From the NCBI GenBank assembly GCA_018292915.2, contig JACVVK020000194.1:60001-124000 (forward strand): a DNA stretch of 64,000 nt, in the 5' to 3' direction. The translations under genes and the position numbers were made by a program. Positions 55,867 to 64,000 of this stretch are shown piece by piece. The notes beneath the pieces are model-generated. The model saw only the letters and a program-made list of their open reading frames with translations. It did no database searches and had not been told where the DNA came from. The stretch comes from Batillaria attramentaria. Lineage: Eukaryota; Mollusca; Gastropoda; Batillariidae. How positions within the stretch are numbered: position 1 is the stretch's first letter; the number at the start of each line of letters is the position of its first letter.

Positions 55867-56265
55867 GGGGCGGTCGGTGGTCTAGTGGTTAAGAGACTTG
55901 TCACCAATGCGAGAGGTCAGGGGTTGGAGTCCCACTCGGGGCAAAGTATTTTTCCTTCTCGTATGTGGGACCGTTCATTCGGGCCGATCGTCGGGGGTTC
56001 TCTCCGAGTACTCCGACTTCCTCCCCCTCCACACTTTTGAAATGTTCAGCCCACCAAATTTGGAAAATAAATGCAATTCTAAATTCCGAAATTTAAACAG
56101 CTGAGCTGACTTTTCGCACCACGTGATTCTAATGTGTTTATGCCCAGTGTGTGAGAGAATGCGTGTGATTCGCGTGAGCGCGCGTGTCGGGTTCAGTTCG
56201 CGGCGCTATGAGCCGATTCATGAAATTGGGTAAAGCGCCTATACAATACTCATTATTATTTTGTT
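55867..56265 (+). mobile_element. SINE B, full copy in the R4 intron
   Basis: Head GGGGCGGTCGGTGGTCTAGT through AAAGCGCCTATACAATACTC and ATTATT tail. Ends about 115 bp before the R4 exon 2 acceptor. Confidence 0.9.
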
Positions 56266-56381
56266 TGTGTGGGGGGTTTGTTGTTGTTGTTGTTTTGCCT
56301 CTCAGTACCTAGACAGCTACCTACTGCTTTGTGCATACTAATCAATTTGTGTTTTGTGGGTCTTTTTTCAACGTCGTGCAG

Positions 56382-57580
56382 CGGATGAGCCAACGTCTTC
56401 CACCTCACCATTCTCCAGAGAAGAACTACCATCCATTGAAATGAGCAGCAGCCGGAACTGCACCAATGACGAGTCTTGTTCCAATGAGACAGAGCAGGCT
56501 CGCACACCTCGGACCTGGCCGGTTGCCTGGTTACTGAGTGAAGAGTTTCCTCCTAAATTTGTCACCCCCGTCTACGGTTATCTTCTGCCGTGTGTTGTCT
56601 TGGTAACGGTCGTCGTGAACTCGCTTCTCTGCTTTGTTCTCCTGAAGAAGGAAATGCGGAGCCCCACCAACGCTGTTCTTGTTGCTATAGCGATCTCGGA
56701 CATGCTCACTGGACTGTTTCCTTTGCCTGTCTGTATCATGTTCTACGCGTCAGATCGCATTTGGGAGTATATTCCCTTTGAATGGTGTTCAGTGATCTTT
56801 CACCTGGACGCAACCATGCCTGACCTGTTCCACACTGCGTCCATCTGGTTGACCTTGACCCTGGGCGTCCAGCGCTACATCTGTGTGTGTCATCCCCTCA
56901 AGGCCAAGATCTGGTGCAGCATGAAGAAAACTCTTCGTTGGATCGGCACTATCTTCCTTATGGCGTTTGTCAGCCACCTCTATCTCGTGTTGCGTCTGAA
57001 GGCAGTGCCTGTGGACAGACCCTCAGCAGTCGATGCGAACAAGAACGTTACTGGCTGTTACTGGGAGACCTTCGTCAAGGACGTAGATACCTTACGACCC
57101 CTGAAAGAAGCCTACACTTGGTACCACGCCATCCTCATCAACATCATCCCGTGCGTCACCCTCCTCGTCATGAACGTCCTGCTCATACGCACCATGCGTC
57201 AGGCGGAGAAACGCCGGGTGGAGCTGTCTTGTCAGAGCAGGAGGCGGGAATCAAGGAGACTGAAGGAGTCGACATCCACCACTCTCATGCTGGTCATCGT
57301 CGTCAGTCTCTTCCTGCTCGTGGAGATCCCTAACGGCGTCTACTACATATGTTCTAGCATTTCAGCCACTTACAACCTGGCTTGGTACGTCATTGACGTC
57401 GTTGTGATCTTTCTCAACATCCTCGTGTTTCTCAACAACCCGTTTATCTTCATGGTGTACTGCACGATGAGCAAAAAGTTCCGCAACTCGCTCAAGCAGT
57501 TGTTCACGTCGTCTTCAGCAACAGAACACCAAAATGACGTTACATCTCCTGCAAACAGGCGGACCGGAGTCACCTCTTAA
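56382..57580 (+). CDS. Receptor R4, exon 2: seven-transmembrane GPCR body
   Basis: Intact rhodopsin-like receptor body; with exon 1 it gives 436 residues. It starts after the acceptor CGTGCAG, completing an Ala codon (phase 1). Seen: an N-terminal tail with NCTN and NETE glycosylation sites, VNSLLCFVLLKKEMRSPTNA, ISDMLTGLFPLPV, DRIWEYIPFEWC, LGVQRYICVCHP, an ECL2 Cys in NVTGCYW, MNVLLIRTMRQAEKRRVEL, TM6 LLVEIPNGV, and TM7 NNPFIFMVYCTMSKKFR. The C-terminal tail lacks the LLTPSC motif of the others and ends RRTGVTS. The 2.3-kb intron holds a minisatellite, a family E copy with an inserted SINE A, and a SINE B. Confidence 0.9.
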
Positions 57581-57589
57581 AGTGTCTAG

Positions 57590-58110
57590 TCGTAATGAGT
57601 TCTGATGGGAAAAACTGGCTGTAACAAACCTTTAAGGCAATTTGCCAAATGAATAGATGTTCCTTTTTTTGTCATTGCGACCATTTTCGTTACTTTAAGG
57701 CTTCTAATAGTATAAAAATAGGATTTTCTTTGGCTAAACACCTGGGCCCGCATGTAAAAGTCGGGGTTAAGGAGTTTAGCCCCGGGTTAGAGTCTAACCT
57801 CGAACTAAATTAGCTCTCGGGTAAATTTTCTGTTGTTTTTGTTTTAAATCAGGAAGCGGGTCCATTCCAGCAAGGTGCCTATGCCGTTATAGAAGGATTT
57901 TTTTGTCTCTCTTCGTTTCCTTTCTTTATTTAATTTTGTTTTGTGGTTTCTTTTGTCCTAGTCTGGGTTAGGCCCGTAGCCGTGGGTTAAATTAACTTCG
58001 AGTTTTACATACGGGCCCTGTACTACACGTCGATACTACCAAGTGGCTTAAAACAGCTACCAATCAGCGGCGCCTACCTGGTCTTCAGTCGGCAACCAAA
58101 TAACTTTGTT
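57590..58110 (+). repeat. Family E, copy 5 (split by MITE M1)
   Basis: Begins TAATGAGTTCTGATGGG only 10 bp after the R4 stop; carries GGCTTCTAATAGTATAAAAA, then the MITE, then CTACCAATCAGCGGCGCC. Confidence 0.7.
57745..58017 (-). mobile_element. MITE M1, copy 5 (inside family E)
   Basis: 273 bp in the opposite orientation, flanked by CTG at 57742-57744 and 58018-58020. It splits a second family E copy at a place different from copy 2. Confidence 0.9.
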
Positions 58111-58173
58111 GTTTGCGTTAGTCATTCACTAGGTCCTAGAGTTTCTTTAGTCCTGTAAGCCTTGGATGCAAGG

Positions 58174-58204
<31 letters not shown>

Positions 58205-58757
58205 AGTTGTTATTGCTGTTTGTCGGTGGTGGTGGTGGTGTGTGTGTGTGTGGTGGGGGGGGGGTGTTTTTGTGATATTTCCTGTTCAGTGTACTCGTAA
58301 AGTTTATGTAGTGATGTATTGTATAATACTACATACGATGTTCTTCAGGCAAACACAGTAAATGCAGATACAGTTTTGTCCGCCTGCAATGCATTGTTAG
58401 AGAATTATGCATCGGGCACTGGTCAGAAAATATCGCAGGCCAATACATACAAATTATTTATCAGTGTTTGGTCTTTGAAATGTCACAATTCTCGCACACA
58501 CGAAGGGGCGTATGTGTGGTTGCACTAGCTAAATGTGTATCACGTGGCATTTGGTGACAAAATGGGCAGAATGTACCATACTGCTGCGGGTAGTTGCTTG
58601 TAGTGCGTGGCTTCAGCTCTGTGTTATCTGCGTGTATGTTTCCCAATAACCGGTCATCATCTGTGAGGTCTCTGCATGATCATTCAGCACGACTTAAAAA
58701 AGATTGTGACTTTATTCATACTCATCGTAAACGGAGCTTACTGACAAGTTGTTGAGA

Positions 58758-58908
58758 ATGACGTCGAGGCCGCCAACACGACCCCGGCAGGTGAGGGTTC
58801 AGGTGAACACGGAGGGAGGAGGACGGCTGAGGCTGGCGATGGTGTTGCTGCTGTTGTGGTCTGCCTACGCCAACGCCCACCCAACATCCGGTTCGGAGTC
58901 TAGCCGAG
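58758..58908 (+). CDS. Receptor R5, exon 1: signal-peptide exon
   Basis: 151 nt from ATG to donor AGCCGAG|GTAATG (phase 1). It encodes MTSRPPTRPRQV, then the core LRLAMVLLLLWSAYANA with a likely cut after ANA, then HPTSGSESS. The intron to exon 2 is 1.72 kb and carries LINE fragments and a SINE B. Confidence 0.8.
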
Positions 58909-59211
58909 GTAATGCAAGCATGCACACACGCACAGCCTGCTCATGAAATACATGAATACGTTTTCAGAACACTAGGTAGTATGGTTCAAAGAACTTTATC
59001 TTTACCGATCGTTGCTGAAGTGCTGGTATGGGCACGTTTGAAAACTAGCTTGCTTGCCAAACGTGTTTGGGGTTGTGAAATAGTGTACCTAGTGGTTGCT
59101 CACTTAATAATGACAATAATGGTGATGATAATACTTATATAGCGCCGTAACCTATCAATAAATAATAGTTGTAGGTTCTTAAAGATAAAAGTAATGTCCT
59201 TCGCATTCCAC

Positions 59212-59405
59212 AGGTTAAGTCAAAGTCAGCGAGCATTGCTCTACCATGGTCCAGTCATTTGGACCAGCCTGTCTTCGCGCCATGTGCGCAATGCTGAGTC
59301 GGCGGGCTCTTTTAAAACCGCTTTAAAATCCCTTTTTTCCCCCGGCTGTATTATATGGACTGACTACTCTACCATCACTGTCATCATCATTATGTCGTGT
59401 TAAGA
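59212..59405 (+). mobile_element. L2/CR1-like LINE fragment (RT C-terminus)
   Basis: Encodes QRALLYHGPVIWTSLSSRH and SFKTALKSLFSPG, the usual end of L2/CR1 reverse transcriptases. Lies in the R5 intron. A separate L2-type tail in the other orientation (TATATAGCGCC with ATA repeats) lies at 59107-59155. Confidence 0.65.
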
Positions 59406-59604
59406 TGTATCATAACTGTGTGTATGTAACGTGTATGTGACGTGTATTTAATGTGTATGTAATGTGTGACATGTATTTAATGTGTATGTATGTAATGCCA
59501 CTCCACTATTGTGGGACGCCCAGAGCTCCAGCAGGAGGTTGGGTGCCAGACACATCCTCATTATTATTTAGTATTATTATAAAACATATTAACAAGTGAA
59601 AAGT

Positions 59605-60020
59605 GGGGCGGTCGGTGGTCTTGTGGTTAAGAGACTTGACACCAATGCGAGAGGACAGGTGTTCGAGTCCCACTCGGGGCAAAGAATTTTTCCTTCTCGT
59701 GTGTGGCACAGTTCATTCGGGCCGATCGTCGGGGGTTCTCTCCGGGTACTCCGGCTTCCTCCCCCACTGCTTTGGAAATGTCACAGTGTTCAGCCCACCA
59801 AATTTGACAAATAAATGCAATTCTAAATTCCGAAATTTAAATAGCTGAGGTGACCCTTCGCACCACGTGATTGTAATGTGTGTATGTCCAGTGTGTGAGA
59901 GAATGCGTGTGATTCACGTGAGCGTGCGTGTTGGGTTCAGATTGCGGCGCTTTGAGTCGATTCATGAAATTGGGTAAAACGCCTGTACAATAGTCATTAT
60001 TATTATGATTATTATTATCA
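59605..60020 (+). mobile_element. SINE B, full copy in the R5 intron
   Basis: Head GGGGCGGTCGGTGGTCTTGT to a long (ATT)n tail at 59995-60025, where it meets an oppositely oriented L2-like fragment. Confidence 0.9.
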
Positions 60021-60240
60021 TTAAGTAAGATATACGCAAAAATATACAGAGCCATAAGATCAGGGATCAGGCGCAACGACACGTACATACTGTGAACATG
60101 ATGCAAAAGTTAAATGGCGTTCATGGATGAAAACAGATCGGTTTTAAGGTATGTCTTGAAAGTTTCAAGGGAGGGTGACTGGTGAAGAGAAAGAGGGAGG
60201 GAATTCCAGTTAAAACGATAGACTGATAGTGACACTGTGA
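60020..60240 (-). mobile_element. L2/CR1-like LINE fragment (RT C-terminus and tail)
   Basis: Minus strand encodes FNWNSLPLSLHQSP and LETFKTYLKTDLFSSMN before the stop at 60110, then an AT-rich tail with ATAATAATA units merging with the SINE B tail at about 60000. In the R5 intron. Confidence 0.7.
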
Positions 60241-60630
60241 AGACAATGATATTTGGCTTCCAGTAACTCAGGAAGAATTTGTTGATAAAGATTGTAACAT
60301 GCGCATCTTCGAGCAACACCTTATACCGGCCGCGACTGTGAAACAGTATGACTGTGAACACTACCTTGTAGGCATAACACTATACTGCCAGCAATAGTTC
60401 CTCTACACTGGTATAAACTCACAGTTCTCAGTTATGTTCAACTTCAAAAAGTCTTTACTGTGTCTCATATTCTTACTGGGGCATTGGGCATAACACGTAA
60501 AAAGTAAAGAAACTACTACGTTGAGAACGAACGAACTAAACTGACATCAACTAATACATAAAAACACAGAGAGAGGTGAGAGAGAGAGAGGTGTTAAATA
60601 TATCGGAGTGGCTTTTATCTTCGGTTTCAG

Positions 60631-61889
60631 AAATACCCAAGAAAGACAAGACAGTGACAGGAGTGGAAAGGGGCGACAAACACCCGACGTCTTTGTGTGA
60701 AGGATCACTTCACTGCTCACACGCGGAGCGTGCAACTGAAAACTCAGATCACAAGAAGTCCCAAGCTTCCAATGGAAGTTTCAACACGGATCTTTCTGGC
60801 GACACTGAGGACAAGCCGCGTGCCCTGCTGCTGAGTGAAGAGAACCCTCCTCAATTCGCCGTCCCCATCTATGGTTATCTCTGCCCTGCAATTGGCGTGC
60901 TCACCGTCGTCAGTAACTCGCTTCTCTGCTTCGTTCTCCTGAAGAAGGAAATGCGGAGTCCTACCAACGCTCTCCTTGTTGCCGTAGCGATCTCGGACAT
61001 GCTCACTGGACTGTTTCCGGTGCCGTTTTCCATCTATCTGTACGCCAGTGATCGTTTCTGGGAGTATGTCCCGTTTGAATGGTGCTGGCCTTTTGTTCAT
61101 CTTGCTCTCACTGTTCCGGTGATGTTTCATACGGCGTCCCTCTGGCTGATCACAGCGTTAGGTATTCAGCGCTACATCTGCGTCTGTCATCCCCTCAAGG
61201 CCAGAATCTGGTGCACCATGAAGAAAACCCTACGTTTGATCGGCATCATCTTCGTGATGGCCTTCCTCAACCATGTCTATAGATTCATTAAGTTTGACTA
61301 CGTGGCTGTAGAGCTGCCTTCGGCTGTTGATGCGAATAAGACCGTTGTTGGGTGTGTCCGGGTCAGTCACGTGCAGGACAACGAGACTTTACAGATTCTG
61401 GAAAATGTGTATAACTTCCATTACTCCGTCAACATCCAGTTCATCCCTTGCGTCGTCCTGCTCGTCGTGAACGTCCTGCTCATTCGCACCAAGCGTCAGG
61501 CGGAGAAACGCCGCGTGGAGTTGTTGCGTCAGAACAGGAGGCGGGAGTCCAGAATGATGAGGGAGTCGACATCCAGCACACTCATGCTGGTCATCGTCGT
61601 CAGCCTCTTCCTTGTCTTGGAAATCCCGATTGGGTTGAGCCAGCTGTTCCGTAGCGTCTCATACCCCTTTGGCTTCACGCGCGAGAACACCAGTGGTGCC
61701 GTGGTTTTCTTCCACCTCTTCTTCTTTCTCAACAACCCGTGTATCTTTGTCGTGTACTGCACCATGAGCAAGAAGTTCCGCAACACACTCAAGCATCTGC
61801 TGACGCCATCTTGCCATCGATGCACTCGGCCTGCTACAGAAGATGGACATAATGTTGAAGTCATTCAGCTTGATATTGCTGGACACTGA
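60631..61889 (+). CDS. Receptor R5, exon 2: seven-transmembrane GPCR body
   Basis: Intact receptor body; with exon 1 it gives 469 residues. The acceptor is TCGGTTTCAG, phase 1 (Glu codon). It has a long polar N-terminal tail, then TM1 SNSLLCFVLLKKEMRSPTNA, TM2 ISDMLTGLFPVPF, DRFWEYVPFEWCW, TM3 end GIQRYICVCHP, an ECL2 Cys in TVVGC, a basic ICL3 (KRQAEKRRVELLRQNRRR), TM6 LVLEIPIGL, TM7 NNPCIFVVYCTMSKKFR and a tail with LLTPSC ending LDIAGH. It is closer to R4 in TM1-TM4 than to R1 and R2. Likely role: plasma-membrane peptide receptor; ligand unknown. Confidence 0.9.
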
Positions 61890-61897
61890 AAAGTCAA

Positions 61898-62090
61898 TTC
61901 GGACTGTAAGTTCGGTACGTCCCTGAAAAAATGGTATGGACTGAAAAATCAGTACTCGCTTGAAAAACAAATGGTGCGGACTGAAAATTCGATACTAAAA
62001 ATATTGGTACGGATTGGAAAGTTTATACGGACTGAAACTTTCTGTACAGACTGAGAATTCGGTTTGGGATGGAAATTCGGTAGCCTACCT
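61898..62090 (+). repeat. Degenerate short repeat 3' of R5
   Basis: About eight spaced variants of GGACTGAAAATTCGGTA within 190 bp directly after the R5 stop, probably in its 3' UTR. Spacing is irregular. Confidence 0.7.
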
Positions 62091-62457
62091 ATTTGCATGT
62101 TCTCGCCACCAGATAATGATCGTCGTATGCGTTTCTTTTTCTACGGGTTTATTTTGGTTGTATCTGACGTAATGTGATGTGTAACGTTGTGGAAAAAACG
62201 TCATTTATGTATGACGTCATACATGTTGATCTGATTCTGTGGGTCGCTCTCGGCTGTACAGCAAAGATGTTCTGTTTCCCCAAGTGTTTGTTTACATAAC
62301 AGTATCTCAGTTGTGTAAAGCACGGATTTCCTTTTAATTTTATTTATATGTATTTCAACAGTAAAAACTTGATGTTGTATCCGGTGCTGGTCAGTGTTAT
62401 CTTGACAGTGTTGTGTGTTTCCATACTACATACAAGTCAAACCTAACTTTTGCTTTT

Positions 62458-62461
<4 letters not shown>

Positions 62462-62501
<40 letters not shown>

Positions 62502-62671
62502 GGAGCCGGGGTGGCCGAATGGTAGAGCGTTGGACATCCAATACTCGGATCCCGAGTTCGTATCCCGGCTGGGGCCAAATGTTTGTGCTGGCTTTTTCAT
62601 CGTTACCCCATCTTTGATATCACCCGTATGTGGTGGAAAAGGACGTTAAACTCCCAAACACACACACACAC

Positions 62672-62759
<88 letters not shown>

Positions 62760-62760
62760 C
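62462..62760 (+). repeat. (CT)n around a SINE A, then (CT)n(CA)n
   Basis: (CT) 62462-62499; (CA) 62661-62673; (CT) 62674-62719; (CA) 62720-62757; a C run at 62919-62954 follows. Confidence 0.95.
62500..62662 (+). mobile_element. SINE A, full copy between microsatellites
   Basis: Lies between (CT)n at 62462-62499 and a (CA)n/(CT)n/(CA)n run from 62660. Both pol III boxes present. Confidence 0.88.
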
Positions 62761-62915
62761 CCTCACCCCCCCCCCCACCCTCCAGAAGCTTGGACTCAAG
62801 AATCCATCTCCAGCAACTCTTCATTCGCTTTGGAGTTATCTCCGTCTTGTTCCCTTCTCTCCTTTTGATCCAACGAGCTTGTCGTTCGTTTTGTCATCAG
62901 CATTTCTCTGAGCGT

Positions 62916-62954
<39 letters not shown>

Positions 62955-63177
62955 ACCCCCCTTTTCAGACATGGCCGCCAAATGGACTGACGGCAAAGGA
63001 CAGATGTCTTTACAATGGACTCTTCCACTGTCGGGATGGGAGGGAGAGGGGCGTATTGTGACGGCTGAGCGTGGTTACAATGTCTCTGTCGAGTTAATAG
63101 CGGACGTCAGGTCAAGTTTTCGATGGAGTTTGGTACAATCGCTGTGTGCTTTGTGTTTCCGCTGCAGCATCAAAGCT

Positions 63178-63256
63178 TTATGGGGATTCAGTCTAGTGGT
63201 TATAAGGCGTGGGGTCTACGAATCCTGAGGTATGAGGTTCGAATCCCCGAATGGGC
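63178..63256 (+). mobile_element. SINE D tRNA-like head
   Basis: GGGATTCAGTCTAGTGGTTA (A box) and TGAGGTTCGAATCCCCG (B box); close to the head at 14610-14705. Confidence 0.6.
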
Positions 63257-63267
63257 AAGAGGGTGGG

Positions 63268-63377
63268 GTGGGTGGGTGTTTGGGAGTTTAATGTCCATAT
63301 AGACCACGTGAGGGTGATATCAAAGACGGGGCAACCTGATAAAGGCCAGCACAAATATTTGGCCCCAGCCGGGCCTG
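63268..63377 (-). mobile_element. SINE A, diverged 5'-truncated copy
   Basis: Minus strand body with several changes (GTCCATATAGACCACGTGAG). Directly follows the SINE D head. Confidence 0.75.
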
Positions 63378-63482
63378 ATGGGAAAGAATTTGGTCGGGAA
63401 TTTTATTTCTCAGCAGACGAGTCAAATAATGATAAGATTAATAACTGAGCATTGCACAGGGGAGCTTTGCCTAGTTTCTTGA

Positions 63483-63530
63483 ATCGAACTGAACCCAACA
63501 CGCACGCTCTCGTAAATCACCCGCATTCTT
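63483..63530 (-). mobile_element. SINE B 3' fragment
   Basis: GAACTGAACCCAACACGCAC and GTAAATCACCCGCATTCTT match the SINE B end region. Confidence 0.6.
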
Positions 63531-63868
63531 ATGTGCAGACTTGTTTTCAGTGCTCGTGTTGTCAGTAAGAAAATTAAAAAACAGTGAAACGACAGGAGCC
63601 GCGGAATGAAAAGACAAGTACACTTCCTGCAGGAAAAAATATTTACAAATTGGGTGACGCTGTGATGTGCTCGACACAGCCGAGACATATCCACTTCGAG
63701 GGTAGGGGGGGGGGGGGAGGGGCTACCGAGAAAAATACCACTAGAGCTGACGAAAGCAAGACAGACATGATAACCTCACCAGGTAAATCTTTGCTGTTCA
63801 TTCACAAAATGATGGCCTCTCGACGACCCGTTTAGCCGGTGAGAATCCACGTCAGTTCCTGTATTACA

Positions 63869-63916
<48 letters not shown>

Positions 63917-63932
63917 GCACGCACGCACGCAC
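63869..63932 (+). repeat. (CA)n then (GCAC)n
   Basis: (CA) 63869-63911 and four GCAC units, then a partial SINE A. Confidence 0.95.
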
Positions 63933-63937
63933 ACCAG

Positions 63938-64000
63938 GCTGGGGCCACATATTTGTGCTGGCCTGTTTCTCGTTGCCCCGTCTTTGATACATGTATCACC
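63938..64000 (+). mobile_element. SINE A, partial, cut by the window end
   Basis: Starts at CAGGCTGGGGCCACATATTT after a (GCAC)n run; body continues to the last base. Confidence 0.8.

Larger units (their letters stand above)
61890..64000. other. Region 3' of R5
   Basis: After the degenerate repeat, 62091-62461 shows nothing recognised. The rest is microsatellites, SINE A, B and D pieces and a C run; no gene. Confidence 0.6.

Overview
This is animal nuclear DNA: spliced genes, many long simple repeats, tRNA-derived SINEs, APE-type LINEs and short DNA transposons, with no bacterial-style operons, rRNA, CRISPR or true tRNA genes. The repeat types, the LINE proteins and the expanded receptor family fit a lophotrochozoan, most likely a marine mollusc (gastropod-like). 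That assignment is inference, because no species marker is present.

Layout. From 1 to about 30 kb I see no convincing host gene. This part holds microsatellites, SINE families A (at least 14 copies over the whole window), B, C and D, a terminal-inverted-repeat MITE, decayed LINE pieces and a dispersed 500-600 bp repeat (family E). At 28.46-29.83 kb there is a solo LTR with a 5-bp target duplication. From 30.3 to 35.65 kb lies a shuffled partial copy of receptor-cluster DNA that keeps one orphan receptor first exon. Inside it sits an L2/CR1-like LINE fragment, and inside that a full-length RTE-type LINE with a 15-bp target duplication. From 35.83 to about 42.05 kb is a second, nearly full-length LINE, which has a 2A-like peptide near the N-terminus of ORF1, an endonuclease and a reverse transcriptase, all broken by frameshifts.

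From 42.4 to 61.9 kb is the only host gene family: a tandem array of five rhodopsin-like GPCR genes. Two lie on the minus strand (R1, R2) and three on the plus strand (R3 pseudogene, R4, R5), so the halves diverge from about 48.5-49.5 kb. Every locus has the same two-exon structure: a short exon with a signal peptide, a phase-1 intron, then one large exon with all seven membrane segments. R1, R2, R4 and R5 assemble into open proteins of 452, 463, 436 and 469 residues. R3 has a stop and two frameshifts. Two tiny receptor relics lie at the centre of the array. The proteins look like neuropeptide receptors (FMRFamide/myosuppressin or Srw-like), but the ligand cannot be read from sequence.

The recurring theme is duplication. 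Comparing paralogous copies exposes the pre-insertion sites of several mobile elements and so fixes their boundaries and target duplications.
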